From assembly GCA_018828385.1 (NCBI GenBank), contig JAHJVE010000003.1:214021-278020 (forward strand): 64,000 bases of DNA, read 5' to 3'. This document shows positions 1 through 7,956 of this stretch, piece after piece. Source of the DNA: Gammaproteobacteria bacterium. GTDB taxonomy: Bacteria > Pseudomonadota > Gammaproteobacteria > Burkholderiales > Rhodocyclaceae. The position numbers were made by a program, and so were the translations under genes. The notes under the pieces were generated by a model, which did not search any database, was not told where the DNA came from, and saw only the letters and a program-made list of their open reading frames with translations. The first letter of the stretch is position 1. Each line of letters begins with the position of its first letter.

Positions 1-1035
1 GCGGATAGTGTCGAAAATATTGACACCCTTGCCGACGACCTTGGGCAGGCCGGGCACGAAGGGGCGGAATTTCATGTCCGGGCGATCGACCCAGTCCGGC
101 ACCTGCATCAGGCGGACCAGATTGACCGGGCCATTGACGCGGTAAAGATCGGCCGGCTTGAGGGCAAACTGGGCGAGCAGGAACTCGGTCATCGCCTCCG
201 AGCAGTTGTTGGCGACTTCGAGACGCACGGCGTTGCCGAAGTGGCGTTGCGGCAGTTCGCCCTGCAGTTTGGTGCGCAGGTTGGTGACTTCTTCCTCGTC
301 GACGAAGAGGTCGGAATTGCGCGTGGCGCGGAACTGGTAGCAACCAAGCACGGTCATGCCGGTGAATAGTTCGCCGACGAATTCATGCAGGATGGATGAT
401 AGGAATACGAAGCCGTAGGCGCAGCCGGCCAGCTCTTCCGGCAGCTGGATGACGCGGGGCAGGACGCGCGGCGCCTGGACGATGGCGGCGTTGGAACTGC
501 GTCCGAAGGCGTCCTTGCCTTCGAGTTCGATGGCAAAGTTCAAACTCTTGTTGAGCACTTTGGGGAAGGGGTGCGAGGGGTCGAGCCCGATCGGCGTCAG
601 CACCGGCACCATTTCGCGCAGGAAATAATTGCGGATCCACTCGCGTTGCGCTTCGTTCCACGTCACTCGGCGCAGGAAACGGATGCCCTCGTTGGCCAGC
701 GCCGGCAGGATGATGTCGTTGAGGTGCTGGTACTGTTCTGTGACGATGGCGTGCGCTTCGGCCGAGACCAGGCGAAAAGCTTCCTGCGCCGTCTTGCCGT
801 CGGTGGTGACGACGGTGGCGTGAGCCTTGACCTGCTCCTTGAGCCCGGCCATGCGAATTTCGAAGAATTCGTCGAGGTTGCTCGAGACGATGCACAGGAA
901 ACGCAGGCGTTCGAGCAATGGCATGCGTTCGTCTTCGGCCTGGGCCAGAACGCGCCGGTTGAAGGCGAGCAGACCGAGTTCGCGGTTGAGGTAATTTTCG
1001 GTCGGGAAGCGGGGTTTAGGCAGCGGATGGGGCAT
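1..1035 (-). CDS. ppk1: Polyphosphate kinase 1, N-terminal half (runs off the window)
   Basis: Reversible transfer of ATP gamma-phosphate to long-chain polyphosphate. The 345 visible codons begin MPHPLPKPRFPTENYLNREL and continue through the N-terminal domain (LLAFNRRVLAQAEDERMPLL, then SSNLDEFFEIRMAGLK) and into the head domain. This matches the start of PPK1, a family of about 690 residues. The catalytic histidines lie beyond the window, so activity cannot be judged. The start is the ATG at 1035-1033. No other gene shares its strand immediately upstream except menF, about 125 bp away with a dispersed repeat between. The frame is open to the window edge. Confidence 0.93.
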   Translation of the reverse strand, partial: MPHPLPKPRFPTENYLNRELGLLAFNRRVLAQAEDERMPLLERLRFLCIVSSNLDEFFEIRMAGLKEQVKAHATVVTTDGKTAQEAFRLVSAEAHAIVTEQYQHLNDIILPALANEGIRFLRRVTWNEAQREWIRNYFLREMVPVLTPIGLDPSHPFPKVLNKSLNFAIELEGKDAFGRSSNAAIVQAPRVLPRVIQLPEELAGCAYGFVFLSSILHEFVGELFTGMTVLGCYQFRATRNSDLFVDEEEVTNLRTKLQGELPQRHFGNAVRLEVANNCSEAMTEFLLAQFALKPADLYRVNGPVNLVRLMQVPDWVDRPDMKFRPFVPGLPKVVGKGVNIFDTIR

Positions 1036-1125
1036 CGCGCAATCTCCATGTTTTTTCTGAAGTATAGGCTTTAAGTCCATCATTTTGTTGCACTAAGATT
1101 ACGGCGCGATGACACGCGACGGCTG

Positions 1126-1162
1126 ATTGCTACGGTCAACCGGAAATTTTGGCCAAATTTTC
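1126..1162 (+). repeat. Dispersed core-plus-A-tract repeat, copy 1
   Basis: The core ACGGTCAACC is followed by GG, a short A/T run and the palindromic step TTTTGGCCAAA. It abuts the menF stop codon and lies between menF and ppk1, both on the minus strand. Confidence 0.85.
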
Positions 1163-2501
1163 AGGCGCGGCGACTGTCGCCCGATTCCGGCCGGACCGGC
1201 GGATCCAGTGCGGCGAGCAGGGTGCCCAGCTTGGCGGTGGTCTCGGCCAGTTCGTGCGCTGCGTCGGAACCGGCGACGATGCCGGCGCCGGCCTGCAGTT
1301 CGGCTGTATTTCCGGCGAGCAGGGCCGAACGCAGGGCGACCGAAAACTCGCCGTCGCCGTCCGCCGTCAGCAGCCCGATGGCGCCGCTGTACCAGCCGCC
1401 GCGCTGCTCGTGGTGCTCGGCCAGCCAGGCCTGCGCGGCAGCGACTGGAAAGCCGCCGATGGCCGGCGTCGGATGCAGGGCGCGGACCAGTTCGAACAGC
1501 GTCGTCCCCGGGCGGACGGTGGCCGCCACCCGGCTACGCAGATGCATGAGTTGGCCGGCCGCATGTTCGGCCGCCGGCTCGGCGACCGGCGGCTTTATGC
1601 AGAACGGCCCCAGCGCCGCGCAGACGGCCTGAACGACCAGCGCCTGCTCGTGCTGGTTCTTGGCTTCGGAGAGGGCCAGCGAGCCGGGCCATGCGGTGCC
1701 GGCCAGGGCATCGGCATCGACGCGGTTGCCGGCGAGGCGGATCAGCCGTTCCGGCGTCGCGCCGACGAAGCTGTGCTGGTCGTTGCCGTGGGCGTAGATG
1801 AGGCTGGCCGGTTGTTGGCTGACCAGGTTGCCGAGCACCGAGGCTGCCGAAAACGGTCCATCGGCCTCGATTTTCCGGCTGCGGGCGAGGACGATCTTGT
1901 CCACGCGGCCGGCCTCGATGTCACGTAACGCGGCGTTGACGCGGGCTATCCAGGCCTGCTCGGCCAAGGTTTCGGGGCGGCTCGGGCGTTGGCGCGGGGC
2001 GCCGGCGAGGGCCGGCGTCGTCAGCCATTGCGGCCATTCGGCGGCGGCCTGGGCGAGTCGGCCGGCCGGTGCGCTGAGCGTGACCGAACATTCGCCGCCG
2101 ACCGATTCGAGCAGGATGGCCGGGATGGCGAGCAGGGCGTTGGGCAGCGGCGCGTTGTTGGCGGCGTCGAAGGCGAAGCCGGCGAAAGCGAAGGCCGGCC
2201 CGTTGCGTCGCCAGTCGCGGCAAAAGCCGGCGAAGGCGTTGTCGAGGGCGGCGAGGCGGTTGGGGCCGGCGCTCGCGACGTGCAGGGCGTGGCCGATGGC
2301 CATGCGAAATTCGTGGCGATCAGGGCGGGCGCGATACCAGTAGGGGGCGTCGGCTGGCAGCAGCGTCAGCCAGTCGGTCGTGCCGCGGCCGAGCGAGAGA
2401 CGCAGGCTGATCGGGGCCGAGGCCGGGGCGCCGGTGGCCAGCGCCTCGAGTCGGGTCAGCGTTTCCGGAGCGCTCAGGCAGCGACGCAGGGCGTGGATCA
2501 T
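1161..2501 (-). CDS. menF: Isochorismate synthase (menaquinone pathway)
   Basis: Chorismate-utilising enzyme, 446 residues, that would convert chorismate to isochorismate as the first step toward menaquinone. The C-terminal two-thirds carries the family signatures: DKIVLARS near residue 200 (lysine general base in MenF-type enzymes), GATPERL, HPTPAIGG near residue 340, and GWYSGAIG, followed by the acidic metal-binding region. The N-terminal part is poorly conserved, as is usual for the family. The start codon overlaps the menE stop (ATGA), so the two genes are probably translationally coupled. An anthranilate or salicylate synthase role is less likely because of the menE partner. Confidence 0.85.
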   Translation of the reverse strand: MIHALRRCLSAPETLTRLEALATGAPASAPISLRLSLGRGTTDWLTLLPADAPYWYRARPDRHEFRMAIGHALHVASAGPNRLAALDNAFAGFCRDWRRNGPAFAFAGFAFDAANNAPLPNALLAIPAILLESVGGECSVTLSAPAGRLAQAAAEWPQWLTTPALAGAPRQRPSRPETLAEQAWIARVNAALRDIEAGRVDKIVLARSRKIEADGPFSAASVLGNLVSQQPASLIYAHGNDQHSFVGATPERLIRLAGNRVDADALAGTAWPGSLALSEAKNQHEQALVVQAVCAALGPFCIKPPVAEPAAEHAAGQLMHLRSRVAATVRPGTTLFELVRALHPTPAIGGFPVAAAQAWLAEHHEQRGGWYSGAIGLLTADGDGEFSVALRSALLAGNTAELQAGAGIVAGSDAAHELAETTAKLGTLLAALDPPVRPESGDSRRA

Positions 2502-3763
2502 GGCGCGGCCTCGGCGGCGAGACGGCGCAGCGCGGCGCGTTCCAGCTTGCCGGTGGCGTTGCGCGGCAGGCGGTCGACGGCGTGGATTTGGCGCGGCAAG
2601 GCGGCCGAGGGCAGATGGCGGCGGGCGTGGGCGAGCAGCTCGGCCGGCGCGACGAGGCCAACGACGAGGGCGACGATGAGGTCGCCCCAGACTGGATCGG
2701 GCCGGCCGGTGACGGCGACATCGAGGACGCCGGGGCAGGCGGCGAGGCAGGACTCGATTTCCTGCGGATGGACGTTGCGGCCACCGCTGATCAGCATGTC
2801 GTCGGCCCGGCCGAGAATGGTCAGACGGCCGGCGGCGTCGATGCGGCCGAGGTCGCCGGTGGTCAGCCAGCCGTCGGCATCGATGCCGCTGCCGTCGAGA
2901 TAACCGCGCATGACCTGCGGGCCGCGCACTTGCAGGCGGCCGCCGGCGCCGAGGCGGATGTCGTGGCCGGGCATAGTCCGGCCGACCAGGCCTTCGTGCC
3001 AGGCGCCGTCAGCCGGGTCGAAAGTGGCGAACTGGGCCGCCGTTTCACTCATGCCGTAGCTCGGGTGGAGCGGCCAGCCAGCGGCGAACGCCCGGTCGTA
3101 AAGCGTCGGCGAGAGCGCGGCCCCGCCGATCAGCGCGACGCGAAGGCTGGCCGGCGGTTTGGCGCCAAGGTCGAGCAGACGGGCAAGCATGGCCGGGACC
3201 AGCGAGATGTGGGTGACCGGTAGCGCGGCGAGGTCGGCGGCGACCAGATCGGCAACGAAGCCGTCATGGAGCAGGACGGTGGCAGCGGCGCGGGCGCAGC
3301 GCCAGAGGATGGACTGGCCGCCGATGTGGTAGAGCGGCAGGCAGTTCAGCCACAGGTCGCCGGGGTGCAGCGGCAGGCGTTCGTTCGAGGCGGCGGCCGC
3401 GGTGTCAAGCTGGGCATTGCCGAGCAGCACGGCGCGCGGCTCGCCCTCGCTGCCGCTGGTCGCGATGATCAGCGCGACGTCGGTCAGCGGCTGATCGATC
3501 TCCCGCTGCGCATTGCTACGGTCAACCGGAAAAAACGGCGAATTTTGAAAACTGCTGGCGTAGGCATGGCGGGCCAGATGCAGGCTGTCGCCGGCTTCGA
3601 CGATGGTCCCCCGGCGGCTGGCGAGTCGGCCGGCCAACTCACGGCAGTCATCGACCAGTTCGGCAAAGCTGAGGCATTTCCCGGCGTGTAATAACGCGCC
3701 GCCCTGCGGGTTTTCGGTCGCGGCTTGTTGCAGATGCTGAGCCAGTGAGGAAGGGGCTGCCAT
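2498..3763 (-). CDS. menE: o-Succinylbenzoate-CoA ligase-like AMP-forming ligase
   Basis: ANL-superfamily adenylating enzyme, about 421 residues. The P-loop region reads IIATSGSEGEPRAVLLG, followed by the adenylation motif YGMSETAAQF, the hinge region TTGDLGRIDAAGRL, and the C-terminal lysine motif RNATGKLERA. Coupled to menF, it most likely activates o-succinylbenzoate for menaquinone synthesis. The start chosen is the ATG at 3763-3761 (MAAPSSLAQHL). A GTG at 3787-3785 is an alternative, but a strong AGGAGG lies only 2 nt before it, so the start is uncertain. A copy of the dispersed repeat is translated in-frame just before the P-loop (QNSPFFPVDRSNA). Confidence 0.8.
   Translation of the reverse strand: MAAPSSLAQHLQQAATENPQGGALLHAGKCLSFAELVDDCRELAGRLASRRGTIVEAGDSLHLARHAYASSFQNSPFFPVDRSNAQREIDQPLTDVALIIATSGSEGEPRAVLLGNAQLDTAAAASNERLPLHPGDLWLNCLPLYHIGGQSILWRCARAAATVLLHDGFVADLVAADLAALPVTHISLVPAMLARLLDLGAKPPASLRVALIGGAALSPTLYDRAFAAGWPLHPSYGMSETAAQFATFDPADGAWHEGLVGRTMPGHDIRLGAGGRLQVRGPQVMRGYLDGSGIDADGWLTTGDLGRIDAAGRLTILGRADDMLISGGRNVHPQEIESCLAACPGVLDVAVTGRPDPVWGDLIVALVVGLVAPAELLAHARRHLPSAALPRQIHAVDRLPRNATGKLERAALRRLAAEAAP
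3512..3552 (+). repeat. Dispersed repeat, copy 2, inside menE
   Basis: Core ACGGTCAACC, then GG, an A-tract, CGGCG and AATTTTGAAAA. It is read on the minus strand as part of menE without breaking the frame. Confidence 0.85.
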
Positions 3764-3885
3764 AGGCGCTTGATTATAGATAGGCACAGCCTCCTTTGCT
3801 GCGAGACAGATCAAGAAATGCTTTACGATAGCAGCCTTCGGCCGGGCGGTACGCCTTGCCACGAGACGAGTTCACGGAGTTTGGC

Positions 3886-4425
3886 ATGCGCGGGAAAGCT
3901 TGGCGGGCTAGGGCAATGAAGGGGCTGGTGATCGGCCTGTGCGCGATGCAGTTGGCGGCCAGTGCCGTTGCCGGGACACCTGGCGAGGTTGCCGTGGGCG
4001 GGCAACTGCCCGAGGCTCAATTGAATGCATTGGTCGGCAGCACCGCCAAACTTTCGTCCCTGCGCGGCAAACCGCTGCTGATCAACGTCTGGGCCAGCTG
4101 GTGCGGCCCCTGCCGCGCCGAGATGGGCTCGATTGAACGCCTGTACCAGCGCTACGGCAAACAGGGGTTCAATGTCATCGGGATTTCGACCGACGACGAT
4201 CACGCAGCGGCAGCCAAATTCGTCAAGGTTTCCGGCGTCAGTTTCGCCAATTACATCGACCGCAATCTGGTCCTCGAAAACCTGCTCGGCGCCGACCGCT
4301 TGCCGCTCACCGTGCTGGTCGACGACGAGGGCCGGGTCATCAAGAAAATGACCGGCTCGCGGCAATGGGACAGTCCGGAATCGATCAATCTGGTGACCCA
4401 GGCTTTTCGCCTCAAGACCCGGTAA
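3886..4425 (+). CDS. TlpA/ResA-like periplasmic thioredoxin
   Basis: Thiol-disulfide oxidoreductase of about 179 residues. A basic n-region and hydrophobic stretch (MKGLVIGLCAMQLAASAVAG) form a signal peptide or membrane anchor. The thioredoxin fold follows, with active site WASWCGPCRAEM and a cis-proline region at LPLTVLVDD. The start at 3886 has GGAG 8 nt upstream; an internal ATG at 3916 would also leave a signal peptide. Such proteins reduce apocytochrome c cysteines or other periplasmic thiols, which fits this cytochrome-rich region, but the substrate is not shown. It ends 6 bp from the convergent outer-membrane gene. Confidence 0.85.
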   Translation: MRGKAWRARAMKGLVIGLCAMQLAASAVAGTPGEVAVGGQLPEAQLNALVGSTAKLSSLRGKPLLINVWASWCGPCRAEMGSIERLYQRYGKQGFNVIGISTDDDHAAAAKFVKVSGVSFANYIDRNLVLENLLGADRLPLTVLVDDEGRVIKKMTGSRQWDSPESINLVTQAFRLKTR

Positions 4426-4431
4426 ACCGCC

Positions 4432-5190
4432 TCAGTGGGTGTACATCACGAAGACGCCGCCGCCGAAGTCGGGGCTGGCGTTGGAGTAGCCGGAGACGAG
4501 ATAGCCCTGCAACTTCCAGTTGGTGTCGAGTTTGTGGGTCACGAAACCGGTGACCTCACGGACCGGGGCGCCACTGTCGAGAATTTTCTGGCGGTAATCG
4601 TAACTGAGACCCACGGCGCTGGCGGACGAGGCCCGGAAAGACCAGCCCAGCGAGGCAAAGAAAGGGTCACGCAGATCGATTCCGTCGGGATCACCCATTT
4701 TTTTGTAACCCAGCGTGCCGAACAGCGTGTGCCTGTCCAGAGCCCGGTAAACCTCGGTCTGCACTGAAAAGTCGTTTTTTCCGGTGCCCAGCCCCTTGCT
4801 GTCGTCAGCCGTCGCCAGCTTGACCTTGGTTCCCAGGTCTACGAGCCAGGGGCCTTGTTGCAGCGCGCTCCAGCTCGCCGTCAGCACGATGTCGCCGAGG
4901 CCGCTTTCCCTTTTGCGCGTGCTCTGGCCGTTCTCCAGACTAATCCGGTCGGCGCCCGCACCGGAAACCGAAGACGGGCCGCTTGTTTCGACGTAGGGAA
5001 TCGTCGCGCGCAAGGTCCACTCAGTGGTCTCGTATTTCACGCCGAAAGGCATGTAGAGGGTTTCGGTCTTTTCCGAGGCACCATATTTCCCGGTCGAGTA
5101 ATCAATGCCGGTAATGATGGTCAGGCTACTTTCGGCGTGGCAGGAAAAAGCGGTCAGGAGGCCGATAGTGGCGAGAATGCGTGTTTTCAA
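4432..5190 (-). CDS. Putative outer-membrane beta-barrel protein (phenol MetA-like/transporter family)
   Basis: A 252-residue protein with a clear signal peptide (MKTRILATIGLLTAFSCHA) followed by alternating amphipathic strands typical of a small outer-membrane barrel (for example YMPFGVKYETTEWTLRATIPYVE and VGLSYDYRQKIL). The pattern resembles proteins annotated as MetA-pathway or transporter barrels. There is no partner gene to indicate a substrate. It is convergent with the TlpA-like gene and about 75 bp downstream of the DUF5666 gene on the same strand. Function unknown. Confidence 0.65.
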   Translation of the reverse strand: MKTRILATIGLLTAFSCHAESSLTIITGIDYSTGKYGASEKTETLYMPFGVKYETTEWTLRATIPYVETSGPSSVSGAGADRISLENGQSTRKRESGLGDIVLTASWSALQQGPWLVDLGTKVKLATADDSKGLGTGKNDFSVQTEVYRALDRHTLFGTLGYKKMGDPDGIDLRDPFFASLGWSFRASSASAVGLSYDYRQKILDSGAPVREVTGFVTHKLDTNWKLQGYLVSGYSNASPDFGGGVFVMYTH

Positions 5191-5266
5191 ACGGATACCT
5201 TTTGCATCACGATAATAACCACAATTTTAACATGGCATTACCGTCTACCATTTTGCGGATGGCATA

Positions 5267-6733
5267 TCAGTCCCGTTCCCGCCGCTCGCTCCGTTCAACC
5301 CTTTCAGCCCGCTCGGTGCGTTCGACCTTTTCAACCTTTTCGACCTTTTCAACCTTTTCGACCTTTTCGACCTTTTCAACCTTTTCGACCTTCTCGACCT
5401 TCTCGACCTTCTCAGCCTTCTCAGCCTTCTCAGCCTTCTCGACCTTCTCGGCCTTCTCGACCTTCTCGACCTTCTCGACCTTCTCGACCTTCTCGGCCTT
5501 CTCGGCCTTCTCGGACTTCTCGACCTTCTCGGACTTCTCGGCCTTCTCGGCCTTCTCGGACTTCTCGGACTTCTCAAAGGCTTCCGATGTTTCGGCCCTT
5601 TCGACGGCTTTTTCCGTTTCGCTGCTCTCGCTCTTGACGGATGAGAAGCCACGAGCCTGCTCGGATTTTCTTGGCCGGGTATTGCTCCGGTTGTCGGCGC
5701 CGCCAAATTCAAGGTGGCTGACGACGAGCTGGCCCGAGCGTCCAACCTTGGCATCGACAAAAATCCGCCGATTCGGGAGTAGGGCGTTCATTTGTCTTGC
5801 CGTGGCATTGGGCAACGAGAGCTCCACCCCGCCGGCCATGACCTTGCCACGACCGTCGGAAGCCTGAACCAGCCCCTCGATCAGGATTCGGCTGGCGCTG
5901 TTCTTGAAGCGGTAGGTGGGGTCGGCAATCACGCTGGTCGGAACCAGTTCGCTGCCGTTCCATTTGCCCTTGATCAAGGCCGCGGCGGTATCGACCGCGC
6001 CGGAAACCGCAACGCCGTTGACCCGCGACTGCTTTCCTGATGCCGTGACCTGACCCAGGGCGCCAGCTTGCTTGAGATCCGGGCTGGGCTGCACACGCGT
6101 TGCGACCAGGGTGCCATTGGCTCCGGCAAGTGCGCTGACTTTGACGAGTTGGCCAACGGCCAGGCCTTTTCCGGGGCCGCGCGTATTGGCATCGATCGCC
6201 ACGTTCTGACCGAGAACCTGGATCATCTTGCCGCCACGCGGCAGTTTGGTGATGGGGCCTTCGAGGGCGTTGAGGATGGCGATGTTGCGGGCGTGCAGCC
6301 CCTTCGGCGAATTGGTGGCGTCGATCGAGATGACCTGGCCGACGGCGAGTTTGTCGGCCGACGAGGGGTCGCCGTTTTCATTGACCGGGACGCCCTGGTC
6401 GAAATGAACTTCGACACCATTGATGCAAACCGAGGCAAAACCGCTGACCACACCAACAATGCCGACCGAAGCACCGTCGGCCAGCGGGGCGCCGGTACCC
6501 CCGATGCCGCCACCACTGTCGGTGCCGTTGTTACCTCTGACTGCCGGTGATCCGGTGCCGCCAATGCCGCCACCATCCTGTCCATCGGTGGTTTCTGCTG
6601 GACTGCCGGTGCCGCCAATCCCGCCGCGGGCCAGGTGGTTTTTCCCAGGCTTTTCCGGGTCGACACAAACCGGAGCCGACCACGCAATCAGCGGGAAGGC
6701 AGCGATCAGGAGGGTGAGCAGGCCGCGTTTCAT
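5267..6733 (-). CDS. DUF5666-type exported protein with C-terminal Glu-Lys repeat tail
   Basis: A 488-residue protein beginning with a signal peptide (MKRGLLTLLIAAFPLIAWSA). Residues about 37-82 contain three GGIGGTG motifs. Several beta-rich repeats of the DUF5666 type follow (for example VGQVISIDATN, VGQLVKVSALA), with conserved turns such as GLHARNI. From about residue 385 to the end the protein is almost only tripeptides xEK, then xER (x = V, A or S; about 34 units), likely a charged single helix. The start overlaps the stop of the DUF6502 gene (ATGA). Function unknown; the pairing with DUF6502 supports a joint role. Repeat number may vary by slippage in 9-bp steps without loss of frame. 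Confidence 0.8.
   Translation of the reverse strand: MKRGLLTLLIAAFPLIAWSAPVCVDPEKPGKNHLARGGIGGTGSPAETTDGQDGGGIGGTGSPAVRGNNGTDSGGGIGGTGAPLADGASVGIVGVVSGFASVCINGVEVHFDQGVPVNENGDPSSADKLAVGQVISIDATNSPKGLHARNIAILNALEGPITKLPRGGKMIQVLGQNVAIDANTRGPGKGLAVGQLVKVSALAGANGTLVATRVQPSPDLKQAGALGQVTASGKQSRVNGVAVSGAVDTAAALIKGKWNGSELVPTSVIADPTYRFKNSASRILIEGLVQASDGRGKVMAGGVELSLPNATARQMNALLPNRRIFVDAKVGRSGQLVVSHLEFGGADNRSNTRPRKSEQARGFSSVKSESSETEKAVERAETSEAFEKSEKSEKAEKAEKSEKVEKSEKAEKAEKVEKVEKVEKVEKAEKVEKAEKAEKAEKVEKVEKVEKVEKVEKVEKVEKVEKVEKVERTERAERVERSERRERD
5300..5577 (-). repeat. 9-bp tandem repeat tract encoding (V/A/S)EK
   Basis: On the coding strand the unit is roughly GAGAAGGTC, with the third codon alternating among Val, Ala and Ser and the last few units changing Lys to Arg. 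The tract lies at the 3' end of the DUF5666 gene. Confidence 0.9.
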
Positions 6734-7569
6734 TTTTCTGCCGGGGTCTCGGCTACGTCGGTACTGTAGAAATAGACGCCGCAGGTGAATCGTTTGCCTG
6801 GGCCGCTCGCGGACGGGGTGGCGTTTTCGTCTGGTTCGCCGGCCAGGGTGTGGAGCTGGGTCAGCGTCTGCATGCCGAGTTTGGCGGCACGAGCGCGCAA
6901 TTTTTCGACTTGGGCTTCGGTCAGTGAGCCGCGATGCACGCTGCGTTCAAACCACGGGCTGTTGGTAGCCAGCACATTGTCAGCTGCGGCAGCGGCATGA
7001 TCGCCCAGGTTGTGGCCGTAATAGGCCAGCTTTTCTTCCAGTCCTTCGCGGGGGATGAAGGCGTTGCTGAGCAGTACGACTTCATCGGTCGCGTTGATGT
7101 CGACGACGCCAAGGCGCAGCCATTCGTCGAGTACCGAGCGCGGCCGGATGTCCTGACTGACGCTGGCGACGAGGGCCTCGAACGAGGCTTCTCCGGCATC
7201 GCGGGCGAGTCGGCTGAGCGGCCGGGGCTGGCCGTTTTCATCAAGCCATTGCGGGTGGGTGATCCAGGTGGCGACGACCTGCGCGCTGAGCGAGATTTTG
7301 GGCGGCAAATTGGCCTCGACATCGGGCAGTTCGCGCAGACGTTTGACATCCTTGCGGTGCACGCCGGTGAGCAGGCTGATCCGGCTGTCGGTGGAGGCCT
7401 TGTTTTCGAGTCGGAAATCGCGTTCAGCCACTTCGACGAAGACACGTTTGAGAATTTCGATGGCCATCGGCAGCGTGATCTCGTGGGCCAGCATGACGCG
7501 GACGATGGGCGACAGCACACGGTGTATTGCGGCGAGAAGGGCGGATCGAAGTGGTGACTCAGACATCAA
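6730..7569 (-). CDS. DUF6502 family protein
   Basis: A 279-residue, probably cytoplasmic protein. The N-terminal half looks like a winged-helix module (AIEILKRVFVEVAERDF, then SRISLLTGVHRKDVKRL), typical of the DUF6502 family. The C-terminal half contains GVYFYSTDVAE. It directly precedes and overlaps the DUF5666 gene, so the two form one transcription unit. A DNA-binding or regulatory role is plausible from the helix-turn-helix-like segment but is inference. Confidence 0.7.
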   Translation of the reverse strand: MMSESPLRSALLAAIHRVLSPIVRVMLAHEITLPMAIEILKRVFVEVAERDFRLENKASTDSRISLLTGVHRKDVKRLRELPDVEANLPPKISLSAQVVATWITHPQWLDENGQPRPLSRLARDAGEASFEALVASVSQDIRPRSVLDEWLRLGVVDINATDEVVLLSNAFIPREGLEEKLAYYGHNLGDHAAAAADNVLATNSPWFERSVHRGSLTEAQVEKLRARAAKLGMQTLTQLHTLAGEPDENATPSASGPGKRFTCGVYFYSTDVAETPAEK

Positions 7570-7616
7570 GTTTTGTCGGGTGGTTCTCGGAGGCGAGTGT
7601 TGGCAGGCGTCTGCAT

Positions 7617-7805
7617 TCAGCGCGTCGCGGGGTTGGCCTGGTCAAGTGCCCTGCGGCGATCGTGCCGGGATCGGCGGTCGGTCACAACCAATCCTTCGCT
7701 GGTGCTGTAGGGCGGGAGATGATCGGCCGATATTCTACGTCCCTGACGCCTTTTCATGAACAGATTTTGCAGCCAGTCGTCGGCGGCTTCTTGTCGCACT
7801 TTCAA
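7617..7805 (-). CDS. Small basic protein with DRRSRHDRR motif
   Basis: Candidate 62-residue gene with a TTG start at 7805-7803, preceded 6 nt upstream by AAGGAAG, a good ribosome-binding site. The product is charged and has a duplicated DRRSRHDRR-type motif near the C-terminus; no family assigned. It lies between the Fe-S flavoprotein gene and the DUF6502 gene on the same strand. The 150 bp between it and the flavoprotein stop (7806-7956) and the short stretch before DUF6502 (7570-7616) hold nothing else recognisable. Confidence 0.45.
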   Translation of the reverse strand: MKVRQEAADDWLQNLFMKRRQGRRISADHLPPYSTSEGLVVTDRRSRHDRRRALDQANPATR

Positions 7806-7956
7806 GCTCGGCTTCCTTTTGCTGGGTTTTTCGACAATAAATCGCGTCGAACAATATTCGGAATTGTTGTGGAATAGTTTCCCACTTTTTGGTCTGAGGG
7901 TAAACCTGAAATCGGGTGGCCTTGCCGAAATGTCTGGTTGGCCTCGGCCCGACTCC

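Noticed and set aside
5181..5867. Long plus-strand frame with repeated STF tripeptides
   Set aside because: It is the exact antisense of the Glu-Lys repeat of the DUF5666 gene, has no ribosome-binding site, and exists only because the 9-bp repeat is open in several frames.
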